From Saprospiraceae bacterium (lineage in GTDB: Bacteria > Bacteroidota > Bacteroidia > Chitinophagales > Saprospiraceae): DNA of 64,000 nt. The stretch's first letter is position 1. Each line of letters opens with the position of its first letter. The notes below the pieces were generated by a model that searched no databases, was not told where the DNA came from, and was given only the letters and a program-made list of their open reading frames with translations. Of this stretch, positions 9,249-18,542 are shown in pieces. Location: the NCBI GenBank assembly GCA_028285545.1, contig JANQPA010000018.1, forward strand, positions 1 to 64,000. The letters run 5' to 3'. The position numbers and the translations under genes are program-made.

Positions 9249-9392
9249 CTAATTTGAGATTGATTTAAAACATAAATATAGACCTCCAGGCTATTTTATA
9301 AATTTTAATCTCAAATATTTTCAGAATAATTACAACCATTTAGTCCTTAATTGTCACCAATAGCCAAACTTTCTGTAAAAAAACTTTAGTCC

Positions 9393-9929
9393 ATGCCGGA
9401 TGACCAGCAATTAGTACACCATTTTTTAAAAACTCGATCAGAAAAGGCTTTTCGAAAATTATACCGGGCTATTACGCCCAAATTATATCCCCTTGCCTTG
9501 AGGCTTAGTGGACATCAGGAAACCTATGCCAATGACCTAATTCAAGAGATGTGGATGAGAGCCATTAGAAAGCTTCCCGATTTTCAATGGAAATCCAGTC
9601 TAAAAACCTGGCTGACAAGGATTTTGATAAATGCAGACTTGGAAAGAAACAGGCAAAATAAAACCCGAAAAAAACTCAAGGTCATCCATGTTGAAGAACA
9701 AAAAAAGGAAAACATACAAGAGAAAATGGACTTGGAAAAAGCCATTGCTCAACTACCGCAGGGTTGTAAAAGGATATTACTGCTACACGATATAGAAGGA
9801 TTCACCCACAAAGAAATAGCAGAAATGCTCAATATGTCCATTGGTAACAGTAAGAGTCAGCTTTTTCAGGCTCGAAAGAAAATGAAGAAGTTTTTATCTG
9901 AATACTCGCCAAAAAAGAAAACGATATGA
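9393..9929 (+). CDS. ECF-type RNA polymerase sigma factor
   Basis: This 178-residue protein has region 2 (about residues 22-90, including LIQEMWMRAIRKLPDFQWKSSLKTWLTRILIN) and region 4 (about 115-170, with the helix-turn-helix LLHDIEGFTHKEIAEMLNMSIGNSKSQLFQARKKM). Between them is a charged linker. It lacks regions 1 and 3, which defines an extracytoplasmic-function sigma factor. Its stop overlaps the start of the next gene by 4 bases (ATGA), implying translational coupling with the membrane protein at 9926, the likely anti-sigma partner. It should direct polymerase to a small regulon when released. Confidence 0.92.
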   Translation: MPDDQQLVHHFLKTRSEKAFRKLYRAITPKLYPLALRLSGHQETYANDLIQEMWMRAIRKLPDFQWKSSLKTWLTRILINADLERNRQNKTRKKLKVIHVEEQKKENIQEKMDLEKAIAQLPQGCKRILLLHDIEGFTHKEIAEMLNMSIGNSKSQLFQARKKMKKFLSEYSPKKKTI

Positions 9930-11227
9930 ATGAATCAGAAAATAGGAATTCAGAAGAATTAAAGGATTTAAAAAATCTCCCTAAAGAGATGCAGACTCCT
10001 CTATTTCTTGAAAATAAAATTGTCCAACAGTTAAAATCTGAAGGTATGATCAACAATAGAAATACATTTAATACCTGGCTGCCTAGAATTGCAGTGGCCA
10101 TTGTTTTGTTTGGCTTAGGCTATTTTTTTAATTCTTTCACAGAAAGCAAAGCAACAACTACCAACCTAAAAAAAGATCGATACGTACTGCTTCTACATCA
10201 GGATGAAAATTTCGGAAAAGGCGAAGCGGTTAATGTAGCTGAATATGCCCAATGGTTCAATATAGTAAAGAATGAGTATCCCCAAGCTTTAGGTGAAAGG
10301 CTGCTTCGAAACATTCAATGGGCTGGAAAAGAAAATAGTCAAAGTGATTGGATTAGTGGCTTCTTCTTGATTGAAGCTGAAAGTGATCAAGAAGCTTTGG
10401 AAATAGCTCAATCTAATCCTCATATTAAATACGGAGGAAGTATAGAATTAAGGAAAATTGCATCAGGTGCCCCCTCTCCCACCCCTTTAAGTTTAACCAC
10501 CCGGGGTGTCAAAATTCGGGTTACAGATATGGATAAAGCTATTGAATTCTATAATGAGATTATTGGCTTTCCGATAAAAGACCGCAGTAAGTACCCCAAT
10601 TTAGTAGAACTTGAAAATAAAGGCATGAAATTCTGGTTGCAAAAGGTGGATGAGGTAAGAGAAATTCAGTATGGTGTAGAAAGTCGTACCTCCTTAAGTA
10701 TTCAAACCAATAATCTCGATAGCATTTATGCTGTCTACAAAGAAAAGGGTTTGAATGTTTTGACGGATGTTCAAGAAAATGGTGTCGGTCACTCCATCCC
10801 TGTTAGAGATCCTTCTGGTAATGTTTTTTCCATTTTGGAGCAGGATAAATATCCCGTTCCAAGGTTTAAGGAACCCAGAATTTACAATATGGGTATTGTT
10901 ATCCCCAGCATTGATGGAGCCCGACCTTTTTACACTAAAAAACTTGGATTTGAAGTTCGTTCTGAAAACTTTTTACCCGACAACCTACCCCTCAATCATA
11001 CAGATAAGAGTTTTGCCATCATCCTTCACAAAAAAGAAGTTGGTCCAGCCGGGGTTCTTGATTTAAAAACTGCACAGACAAATGTTGTTTTCGAAGTTGA
11101 CAATCTGAAAAAGGTCAAAAAGCAAATTGAAGACTTAGATATCGAAACAATAAAAACAAATCCTAATCAGATTGCCTTCAAAGGACCCTATGGCAACATT
11201 TTTGAGATTATTGAAAAAAGAAAATAG
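9926..11227 (+). CDS. Putative anti-sigma membrane protein fused to YCII and two VOC domains
   Basis: Seen in the 433-residue sequence: a short N-terminal tail (residues 1-50) with LPKEMQTPLFLENKIVQQL, a pattern common in short Bacteroidota anti-sigma tails; one membrane helix at about 51-69; a YCII-like domain at about 86-178, ending ESDQEALEIAQSNPHIKYGG; then two VOC (glyoxalase/bleomycin-resistance) modules at about 191-305 and 314-432, each with the LxxAxxFY...LGF pattern. The N-in topology would place YCII and VOC domains in the periplasm. The usual metal-binding His at the start of each VOC module is not visible, which favours ligand binding over catalysis. The ATGA overlap with the sigma gene supports a partner role. 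Anti-sigma function is inference. Confidence 0.75.
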   Translation: MNESENRNSEELKDLKNLPKEMQTPLFLENKIVQQLKSEGMINNRNTFNTWLPRIAVAIVLFGLGYFFNSFTESKATTTNLKKDRYVLLLHQDENFGKGEAVNVAEYAQWFNIVKNEYPQALGERLLRNIQWAGKENSQSDWISGFFLIEAESDQEALEIAQSNPHIKYGGSIELRKIASGAPSPTPLSLTTRGVKIRVTDMDKAIEFYNEIIGFPIKDRSKYPNLVELENKGMKFWLQKVDEVREIQYGVESRTSLSIQTNNLDSIYAVYKEKGLNVLTDVQENGVGHSIPVRDPSGNVFSILEQDKYPVPRFKEPRIYNMGIVIPSIDGARPFYTKKLGFEVRSENFLPDNLPLNHTDKSFAIILHKKEVGPAGVLDLKTAQTNVVFEVDNLKKVKKQIEDLDIETIKTNPNQIAFKGPYGNIFEIIEKRK

Positions 11228-11297
11228 TTCAGCGTTTTGGGTTCAGTGATCTGAGTTATAGCTAGTAGCGCTGTACTCAAAACACTGAACTCAGAAC
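11227..11297. terminator. Imperfect hairpin of the GTTCAGCG repeat family
   Basis: The arm at 11227-11246 (GTTCAGCGTTTTGGGTTCAG) pairs with 11271-11290 with three mismatches. It lies between convergent genes (11227 and 11304). The first 17 bases are identical to those at 18543-18559, so it is a repeat as well as a likely bidirectional terminator. Confidence 0.6.
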
Positions 11298-11303
11298 CAT
11301 TCA

Positions 11304-13904
11304 TTATTCCGATTTCAAAGCCTCTACCGGATTACTGATGGCTATCTTAGCAGCATAAAACCCTACGGTGCATAAGGTTACCAAAAGGGTGGCACCACCG
11401 GCGATTAAGAATAAACCAATCCCGATGTTAATGCGATAAGCAAAATTATCAAGCCAGCCTTGTACCAGATAATAAGCTAAAGGACTAGCAATTAAAAAGG
11501 CAATGAGAACCAGGATAAGAAAATCCCTCGAAAGTAAAATGATTAAATTGCTAAGGGAGGCTCCCAGAACCTTCCTTATGCTTACTTCTTTTAATCGACG
11601 TTGGCCTGTATACACTGCCAAACCTATTAAACCCAAACATGCTATAAAGAGAGCAAAAAGTGTGAAGTAATAAGAAAGAGTACTAACCGTTTGTTCGTTT
11701 TCATAACTTTCCTGAAAGCTCTCATCTAAAAACTCATATTGAAATGGATAATCAGGATTAATTCTTTTATAGACACCTTGCAGAGTCGCAATGGCCTCCT
11801 CTGTTCGCCCGCTTTCAGTGCGTAAAAATAAGCGTGATGTGCTCCGGGGGCGTAGTCTTATTATGGCTGGTTCAATTGTAGTGTGCAAGGAGGCCATGTG
11901 GAAATCTTTTACCATGCCAACAATTATTCCAGTTCTACCCCAAAAGTTGAGTCTTTGCCCGATCGGGTCCTCAAAACCCATAATTTTCAGGGCAGCTTCA
12001 TTAATGATAAAATTGGTGGAGTCTGTACCAAAATCCTGGTCAAAGTTTCTTCCTTCGATTAATTCCATTTTCATCACATCAATAAAATCAAAATTGACAT
12101 CGATAATTCTAAAAGAAACCTGGTTAGTAGGATCTTTAGTTTGCCAATTGACAGAATGAGTATTAGAACTAATATCTATTGGACTTTCATTGGAAGTTGT
12201 AACAGCTTGAATGGCGGGAGAACGCAATAATTCTTCTTTTAATGAACTATAATTGTTCCTCAAGTCTCCATCCAAGCGAAGGAAAACTACATTTTCCTTA
12301 TCCAGGCCAAGGTTTTTGGATTGGATGTATTTGATTTGCTGGAAGATGGTTAAAGCCCCTACAATTAAAGAAATAGACATTATAAATTGAAAAACCACTA
12401 AACTCTGTCGAATATTAGCATGCCCAAAGAGTTTCTTTGTGGATGCCTGTATTTTTCTTGCGGGGTAAAATGAAGAAAGATATAAAGCTGGGTAAATACT
12501 TGCTAATAAAGTAGTTATCATCCCTATCGCAAGAAATATTGTAATGGAATCTCTACCCAATTCATTAATAGTCAGAGATTTACCCGCAATATTATTGAAA
12601 AGGGGAAGCGCCAATAAAACTAGACTCAGAGATAATAAAAAGGAAATTATTATCAAGAAGAATGATTCACTTAAAAATTGGCTAATCAGCATTTTCCGCT
12701 CTGCTCCAATGGCCTTTCTCACTTGGATCTCCTTTAGCCGCTGCAAGGAGCTAGCAGTTGAAAGGTTCATGAAATTGATGCTGGCTATAAGAATTAAAAA
12801 GATGGCAATTAGAGCAAATATCTTGACATACTGAATTCTACCTCCTGCCTGCAATCCATCCTTATAATTGGAATGCAAATGATGGTCTGAATAGGCTTGA
12901 AGGAATAGATCACTTCTAAAATCATCAATATGCTCATTTTGAACGTCTACAATTTTTTGACTCAAAACCTCTAAATCCGTTCCGTCTGCAATTTGGGCAA
13001 ATATCCGAATACCACTATTATTCCAGTTTGTCAACCAACTATTTCGTTGCTGATATACGATCATTGGCATAACGAAATCGAATTGGAGCGATGATTGCGA
13101 ATTAAAGTCTTCAAACACACCACTCACCTTAAGCGGTGGAAAGCCATTGAAATTATGATCGATTGTTTGTCCTACAACCTCACCCTGTTCAATTGCATCA
13201 GGACCAAAATATTTTTTTGCCAGGGTAGATGAAATCACGATTGAGTTGGGGGTGTCTAATAATTTTTTGGAGTTACCCTGAATCAAATTCCATGAAAACA
13301 TGTCAAAAAAACTGGGGGTGGCAAAAATGCCCTTTTCGCGAAAAGGACGATCATCAATCCTTACCACTAGATTCTGAGTTCCAGTAATAATTGTTACATC
13401 TTCTACTTCTGGATAGTCATTCTTTAATACCTCTGCAATATTCCAGGTAACATATTCAGAAGTTTCCATTACCTGGGTACCGGTATAAACATGCCTTTTA
13501 ACGATGGCTAACTGATCAAGCTTATCATGAAATCCGTCGAAATTTATCTCATCTTTTATCCATAAACTAATTAGCATAGCCACTGCCATACCAAGCCCAA
13601 GCCCTGCTACATTAATGATGGAGTAAATCTTATTCTTTTTTAGAATTCGCCAGCTAATTAAAAGATTATGCTTGATCATCGTCGGGTGTTTTATAGATGG
13701 AAAAATGGTAAATGACTTCAACAAGGATGGCCTAAAAAGTAATAAGACATCCAGGAGAAGCATTAACTGGGCATAATACTCCCCTTTTGTTTCTAATCTA
13801 TTCTCAAAATGCTCTATCAGGTCTCCTTCTATATCAAGATGATATTCCTTCTTGCAGAACCATTTAAATAATTTAAGAGCATATCTATTAGGACTTTGAT
13901 GCAT
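11304..13904 (-). CDS. MacB/FtsX-type ABC transporter permease with permease-prefix domain
   Basis: The 866-residue protein starts with a soluble segment (about 1-65, LKLFKWFCKKEYHLDIEGDLIEHFENR) that matches the permease prefix domain 2 found in Bacteroidota FtsX-like permeases. It is followed by two repeats, each with one N-terminal membrane helix, a periplasmic MacB-like domain and a three-helix FtsX bundle; GAERKMLISQFL and GASLSNLIILLSRDF mark the two cytoplasmic coupling segments. No ATPase gene is next to it, so the partner ATPase must be elsewhere. Members export peptides or lipoproteins or transmit mechanical signals. Genes with this prefix often sit next to a PadR regulator; none is present here. 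Two 23-bp direct repeats lie upstream. Confidence 0.85.
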   Translation of the reverse strand: MHQSPNRYALKLFKWFCKKEYHLDIEGDLIEHFENRLETKGEYYAQLMLLLDVLLLFRPSLLKSFTIFPSIKHPTMIKHNLLISWRILKKNKIYSIINVAGLGLGMAVAMLISLWIKDEINFDGFHDKLDQLAIVKRHVYTGTQVMETSEYVTWNIAEVLKNDYPEVEDVTIITGTQNLVVRIDDRPFREKGIFATPSFFDMFSWNLIQGNSKKLLDTPNSIVISSTLAKKYFGPDAIEQGEVVGQTIDHNFNGFPPLKVSGVFEDFNSQSSLQFDFVMPMIVYQQRNSWLTNWNNSGIRIFAQIADGTDLEVLSQKIVDVQNEHIDDFRSDLFLQAYSDHHLHSNYKDGLQAGGRIQYVKIFALIAIFLILIASINFMNLSTASSLQRLKEIQVRKAIGAERKMLISQFLSESFFLIIISFLLSLSLVLLALPLFNNIAGKSLTINELGRDSITIFLAIGMITTLLASIYPALYLSSFYPARKIQASTKKLFGHANIRQSLVVFQFIMSISLIVGALTIFQQIKYIQSKNLGLDKENVVFLRLDGDLRNNYSSLKEELLRSPAIQAVTTSNESPIDISSNTHSVNWQTKDPTNQVSFRIIDVNFDFIDVMKMELIEGRNFDQDFGTDSTNFIINEAALKIMGFEDPIGQRLNFWGRTGIIVGMVKDFHMASLHTTIEPAIIRLRPRSTSRLFLRTESGRTEEAIATLQGVYKRINPDYPFQYEFLDESFQESYENEQTVSTLSYYFTLFALFIACLGLIGLAVYTGQRRLKEVSIRKVLGASLSNLIILLSRDFLILVLIAFLIASPLAYYLVQGWLDNFAYRINIGIGLFLIAGGATLLVTLCTVGFYAAKIAISNPVEALKSE

Positions 13905-13968
13905 TTTTAGAGCATGTTTTAGCCATGGTTAACATTGTCATTATTTTCTCGCATCAATAAAAAAGGAA

Positions 13969-14033
13969 GTTAATTCCTATTTGTAGTGTTGCAATATAGA
14001 TGATTTCTATGTTAATTCCTAATTGTAGTATTG
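13969..14033. promoter_or_regulatory. Pair of 23-bp direct repeats upstream of the permease gene
   Basis: The segments 13969-13991 and 14011-14033 agree at 21 of 23 positions (GTTAATTCCTATTTGTAGTG and matching copy) and start 42 bases apart, about four helical turns. They lie 65-130 bases upstream of the minus-strand permease start, a good place for a cooperative operator. The regulator is unknown. Confidence 0.4.
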
Positions 14034-14053
14034 GTAAATCAAACTTTCTCCAT

Positions 14054-14091
14054 AAAAAAACGCTTCCCCAAACTATGAGGAAGCGTTTTTT
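14054..14091. terminator. Bidirectional intrinsic terminator
   Basis: A run of A, then CGCTTCC at 14061-14067 pairs with GGAAGCG at 14079-14085, followed by a run of T. The A/T flanks extend the stem to about 13 bp. It ends the minus-strand DUF2911 gene (stop at 14123). Confidence 0.85.
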
Positions 14092-14122
14092 ATCAGAATT
14101 CTAAAATTCTGGAATCATAGAA

Positions 14123-15226
14123 TTATTTCAAAGTAATCGGCAATCTGGCCATAGTGTTTTCCCAGGCTGCGATTAAATGAACAGTGTTATCATCTTTTTC
14201 TTCAAACATCATGGAAAAGGCCTCTACTTCCTTGCTAGTTCTCTCAGTTGAAGCACTGAAGGTAGCCACATTGTTTTTATCATCATGTCCAAAAGCTCCC
14301 CAGGAAGGAATTCCTTTATGGATAATAAATTCCCAGTTACCCTCATTTATCTTAGCCAAAATACCATAAGTTCCAGCCTTTACCTCTTTGTCGCCAATCT
14401 TAACATCCTCGAAAAAAGTGATGGTAGAAGCTTCGTTGGCGCCAAATCTCCAGGTAGATCCATATTTAATCAGTTCACCAAAGACTTTTCGGCCTTTCTT
14501 CTGTGGTCTGCTGTACACCACTCTAACTTTTGCTACTGCTGCAGCCAATTCTTCTTCATTTTCGATGAAGTTTCTAAATCTTGACATGCTCGGATACTGA
14601 GCTAGATCCATAGGACTTACATCTAATGGAGGTAAGTTAGCAGGGCTTAGATTGATTGGTAGTGAAACGCGGGTTCTATCCCACTCAACGACCAACTTAC
14701 ATTTGTTGTCATTTACTTTCTGAAAACCAATGGTGAAAGCTTCTCTACTGTTTGGTACGTTGGTTACAGGAACGGTAGCAGCTAGGACTTCTTTAGACAT
14801 GTCTCTGTTTTGATGACCTGCTCTTCCTAATTCAGTGGTTAATCTAATGATCCATTTTTCTGGATAAATATCCGCTAGTACAGTATAAGTACCAGGATTG
14901 ATCATGGTGTTGTTAATTTCAACAGGACCATAAAATGTAATTTCGGTTCCTTCATTGGCCCCTAGCCTCCAGGTTTGGCCATAAGGCACTAAACCACCAA
15001 AAATTTCTCTTTCTTTTTTTTGTGGACGTGAGTAAAGCACTTTAATTAGCTCGCGAGTGTTTTTAGCATCCCCTTCTAAGTAATTTCTGTAGGCAGCTTC
15101 GGGTGGATAATGAGCTGCATCCATTGGACTTGGATCAATAGCTGGGAATTCTAAGTCCTGAGCAGTCATATAAAATACTGCTACAAATAGTAAGCAAACG
15201 CTAAGGTATAATTTTCTTAATGTCAT
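14123..15226 (-). CDS. Exported protein with two DUF2911 domains
   Basis: A signal peptide (residues 1-22, ending MTAQD) is followed by two copies of DUF2911 (about 40-195 and 205-367). Each copy carries the same landmarks in order: SPMD..YPP, VLYSRPQKK or VVYSRPQKK, FGGLVPYGQTWRLGANEGT or FGELIKYGSTWRFGANEAS, and a G-T-Y strand. The family is common in Bacteroidota and has no settled function; the copies look like an internal duplication. A clear TAnnTTTG -7 box lies about 33 bases upstream, and an intrinsic terminator follows the gene, so it is probably transcribed alone. Confidence 0.85.
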   Translation of the reverse strand: MTLRKLYLSVCLLFVAVFYMTAQDLEFPAIDPSPMDAAHYPPEAAYRNYLEGDAKNTRELIKVLYSRPQKKEREIFGGLVPYGQTWRLGANEGTEITFYGPVEINNTMINPGTYTVLADIYPEKWIIRLTTELGRAGHQNRDMSKEVLAATVPVTNVPNSREAFTIGFQKVNDNKCKLVVEWDRTRVSLPINLSPANLPPLDVSPMDLAQYPSMSRFRNFIENEEELAAAVAKVRVVYSRPQKKGRKVFGELIKYGSTWRFGANEASTITFFEDVKIGDKEVKAGTYGILAKINEGNWEFIIHKGIPSWGAFGHDDKNNVATFSASTERTSKEVEAFSMMFEEKDDNTVHLIAAWENTMARLPITLK

Positions 15227-15258
15227 AATGCATTTGATTTAAGTGGAAAAAATCAAGG

Positions 15259-15266
15259 CAAATGTA
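15259..15266 (-). promoter_or_regulatory. -7 promoter element (TACATTTG) of the DUF2911 gene
   Basis: Read on the minus strand, TACATTTG matches the Bacteroidota -7 consensus TAnnTTTG and lies 33 bases before the ATG. A convincing -33 TTG at the right distance is not seen. Confidence 0.5.
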
Positions 15267-15612
15267 GGATATTAATTTGTTAAAATTCCTTAATGTTCTG
15301 GACACTCGTAAGAATATTGTTTTTTGCCTCACCTCTACCCTACTCTTTTCTAGTGAGCTTCCTAAAATGTCTGCTTATTTTTTATCGTAGTTAATTATTC
15401 CTCCATCATTGACCCAATCCAAAAAGAGTAAAAGTTTGAAAAACAATCATTTACCTTTTCCTTTAATTTTGCTTTTTAGAGAAGAATTGAACTATTTCCA
15501 ATTTGATAAATTGTTATTGGATGAGTTTTAATTGTGATAAAAATAATCTAGATAGAAAATTTTATCTGAGTAATAAATAACTATATAAAAGTAATTTTAT
15601 ATGCCTACAATA
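15267..15612. other. AT-rich intergenic stretch
   Basis: This region lies between the amidohydrolase stop and the DUF2911 promoter. It is AT-rich, and I see no convincing open frame, hairpin or repeat in it. Confidence 0.5.
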
Positions 15613-17208
15613 TCATCTCGAGTAGGGTCCTTTTAACACTTGTCCAGACCTGGAAGAGAGATATTTTCCTTCCTTGATGCTAACTTTTCCATTAACAATC
15701 ACATAATCTAAACCTTCAGAATAGGCGTGAGGCTGCTCAAAACTCGCAATATCCTGAACCTTTTGAGGATCAAAAATAACCAGGTCGGCTGCGAAGTTTG
15801 GTAAAAGCAAACCTCTATCATTAAGATGAAAGCGTTGTGCCGGTAAGCCCGTCATTTTCCTAATAGCTGCTACTAAAGAAAAGAGTTTTTGGTCTCTGGT
15901 ATATCGAGCCAATACTCTGGCATTGGTACCATAAGACCTGGGGTGAGGATTATCTTTACCGAACTCTGGAATTCCACCATCTGAAGCAATCATAGTTCCT
16001 TCATATTTCATTAAATTTTGAACATCCTCTTCACTCATATAGTGATAAATCATTTGTACCTTCTGCCCCTTTTCCATTAGTTCAAGAATGGTCTGAATCT
16101 CTTGCTCCTGCCCTGCTGCCCGTCCTTTGAGTTTATTAATTTCGCTAATGTTCTTTCCATTATAAGCTGGATTCCAGGGACATTCTGCTACATAAGCATA
16201 GCTGTAATCCGTAAAGGCAAGATTTGCCTGTAATTCTTCCATCCCTTTAATTATCCTTTTTCTTGTATCAGCATCTTTCAAACGAATCTTTAGGGAATCC
16301 ATTCCGCCGGCCTGAGCCCATCGCGGAATGGTAACTCCTAATCTGGTACTTGCAGCAGTATATGGATACTGGTCAATTGTCACATCTACTCCTTCCTCCC
16401 GAAAACCTCTTATTTGTTCCAACATTTTCAAACTTCCTCCCCACGATTTTTTTCCTTTTATTTTAATGTGAGAGATTTCAACTCCAATTCCAGCTTGCTT
16501 ACCTATATCAACAGCTTCAGCAATAGATTCGAACACTCTACCATCCTGAAATCTAATGTGAGAGGTATAAATACCATCAAAAGGAGCTATTTCTTTGGCA
16601 AGTTCTACGATTTCATCTGTTTTGGCAAAAGTACCGGGGATATAAAGTAATCCTGTAGAAAACCCAACTGCACCGTCCTCCATTGCTTTGCGAACCATCT
16701 CTTTCATTTGCTCTAGCTCTTCAACACTCGGTGCTCTATTATCATTCCCCATAACAGTTCTCCTAACCGTATTATGGCCAATCAGAGAAGCTACATTTAT
16801 TGATGGTTTTTTCTTCTTTATCTCTTCAAAAAATTCTTGGAGATTTGATCTGGAACCACCACAATTTCCTGTAATCATAGTAGTCACTCCATCGTACACT
16901 AAGTTTTTCGCCTCGGGGAACTCTAATATGCTGCTCTCAATATGTCCATGGACATCAATAAATCCGGGAGCCACTACCCTACCCTTTGCGTCAATAACTT
17001 CATCCGCCTCTGCATTATTTAGTTGACCAATCCTCGCAATCTTTCCATTATAGATTCCTATATCTCCATAATACCAGGGATTGCCCGTTCCATTAATAAT
17101 TTTACCATTCTTAATGATCAAATCATATTTATTCTGAGCAGAGATGGAAACCCCGACCATAAGACTTATCAAAAGAATTATGCAAGATTGAACTTTCATG
17201 ACAGACAT
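15613..17208 (-). CDS. N-acyl-D-amino-acid deacylase/D-aminoacylase-type amidohydrolase, exported
   Basis: The 531-residue protein has a signal peptide ending VSISAQ; the ATG at 17199 gives the more typical MKVQSC start. The body is an amidohydrolase-superfamily metalloenzyme: APGFIDVHGHIE (metal-binding HxH), GNCGGS, YTSHIRFQDG, GVEISHIKIKG and a late IASDGGIPEFG Asp. The order and the beta-sandwich flanks (IIKNGKIINGTG and VIVNGKVSIKEG) match D-aminoacylases, which release D-amino acids from N-acyl forms. The usual HxHxD is HGHIES here. The gene is divergent from a beta-lactamase-fold serine hydrolase, suggesting a role in envelope peptide turnover, which is inference. Confidence 0.82.
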   Translation of the reverse strand: MSVMKVQSCIILLISLMVGVSISAQNKYDLIIKNGKIINGTGNPWYYGDIGIYNGKIARIGQLNNAEADEVIDAKGRVVAPGFIDVHGHIESSILEFPEAKNLVYDGVTTMITGNCGGSRSNLQEFFEEIKKKKPSINVASLIGHNTVRRTVMGNDNRAPSVEELEQMKEMVRKAMEDGAVGFSTGLLYIPGTFAKTDEIVELAKEIAPFDGIYTSHIRFQDGRVFESIAEAVDIGKQAGIGVEISHIKIKGKKSWGGSLKMLEQIRGFREEGVDVTIDQYPYTAASTRLGVTIPRWAQAGGMDSLKIRLKDADTRKRIIKGMEELQANLAFTDYSYAYVAECPWNPAYNGKNISEINKLKGRAAGQEQEIQTILELMEKGQKVQMIYHYMSEEDVQNLMKYEGTMIASDGGIPEFGKDNPHPRSYGTNARVLARYTRDQKLFSLVAAIRKMTGLPAQRFHLNDRGLLLPNFAADLVIFDPQKVQDIASFEQPHAYSEGLDYVIVNGKVSIKEGKYLSSRSGQVLKGPYSR

Positions 17209-17460
17209 TTATATGTGATAATAGAGTTTATGATCCATAAAAAATACGAATAAATACTAAGCTTATGTTGCCAAAGTAGATTAATATGCATGCCGAATTT
17301 TATAGAATACAAATTGAAAGGGAATTCCGCAGCAGATTTAGTGTTTTTAGGGAAATACTGCCAAAAATGGATAGATTTTTCCAATAAATTCCTTCTCAAA
17401 GATGCTTATGCTTATTTTGGAGAGAATAACTATACTTCCAATCATTTAAAATCATCTGCA

Positions 17461-18534
17461 ATGAAAAAATACCAATTACTATTATCTATTTTAATTATTG
17501 TTTGCTTAAATGCATGCATTAGTGCCCAATCTGGAATAATTCCTGGAGAAAGTTGGGAAGAGATGAGTCCAGAAGAAAGAGCTCTTGGAGGTTGGGAAGA
17601 TGATAAACTAAGAGAAGGGTGGAGTTATTTTCGAGATAATTCTAATGGAACCGGACTATGCGCGGTAGTAGGCGGCAAAATTCTAGTCTCTTATGGCGAC
17701 ATTGAAGAATTGAGTTATGTGGCTTCGGTTCGAAAAAGTGTTTTAGCTATGACTTATGGTAATTATGTAAAAAGTGGAAAAATAAATCTAAAAAATACGC
17801 TATCAGACCTGGGCATGGATGACAATGATGGGCTCTTGGACATTGAAAAAGGGGCCAGCATACTCGATTTAATAACTGCTCGCTCTGGAATTTATCACAA
17901 AGCCTCCAATCCTGGAGACAACCAGGCCGATGCCCCCGAAAGGGGCTCTCAAAAACCTGGTAGTTATTATTTGTACAATAATTGGGATTTTAATGCTGCC
18001 GGAGCTGCTTTTGAAAAAGAAACAGGACTCAATATTTTTGATGCAGTGGAAAAAGATCTGGTAAAGCCCCTTCAAATGCAGGATTTTGACAGATCCATGC
18101 ACCGAAAATCAGGTGACTTATCCCGATCCAGATACCCAGCCTACCATATGCATTTTTCAACCAGAGATTTAGCCAGGCTTGGTCTTTTGATGCTTCGAGA
18201 AGGCAAATGGGGGGACAAACAAATCATACCTTCAGATTGGGCAAAGGAAATAGTTGAAGTATATACTCCTTCTGAAGACATGAATCCTGCTTCCCTAAAA
18301 AATGGCGAATTTGGCTATGGCTACATGTGGTGGGTTTGGGATGGAGATGAAGTCCCCCCTGCGCTGGAAGGTGCCTATTGTGCTCGCGGAGCCTGGGGAA
18401 ACTACATAACGGTTATTCCAAAATTGGATATGGTGGTTGCCTTCAAAACTAAATCTATATATGGCAGACGAACAAGCTGGTCCGATTATAAAGCCATTCT
18501 AGAGCTCCTTATTGAAGCTAGTAAGGATTATTAA
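17461..18534 (+). CDS. Class C beta-lactamase-fold serine hydrolase, exported
   Basis: The ATG at 17461 is chosen because a signal peptide starts there (MKKYQLLLSI, with LNAC at 16-19 as a possible lipobox and SAQ as an alternative cleavage site); the longer frame from 17290 lacks one. The catalytic SxxK is Ser89-Val-Arg-Lys92, and the second motif YxN is in YYLYNNWDF. The C-terminal ARGAWGNY region holds the position of the third motif. Such proteins act as D-peptidases, esterases or penicillin-binding-like enzymes; true beta-lactamase activity is not implied. It is divergent from the D-aminoacylase gene and converges on the esterase gene at 18627. Confidence 0.82.
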   Translation: MKKYQLLLSILIIVCLNACISAQSGIIPGESWEEMSPEERALGGWEDDKLREGWSYFRDNSNGTGLCAVVGGKILVSYGDIEELSYVASVRKSVLAMTYGNYVKSGKINLKNTLSDLGMDDNDGLLDIEKGASILDLITARSGIYHKASNPGDNQADAPERGSQKPGSYYLYNNWDFNAAGAAFEKETGLNIFDAVEKDLVKPLQMQDFDRSMHRKSGDLSRSRYPAYHMHFSTRDLARLGLLMLREGKWGDKQIIPSDWAKEIVEVYTPSEDMNPASLKNGEFGYGYMWWVWDGDEVPPALEGAYCARGAWGNYITVIPKLDMVVAFKTKSIYGRRTSWSDYKAILELLIEASKDY

Positions 18535-18542
18535 GTAGGTGG

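Noticed and set aside
17290-17460. N-terminal extension of the serine hydrolase
   Set aside because: The extra 57 residues lack a signal, precede a clear signal peptide at 17461 and overlap the upstream region of the divergent gene.
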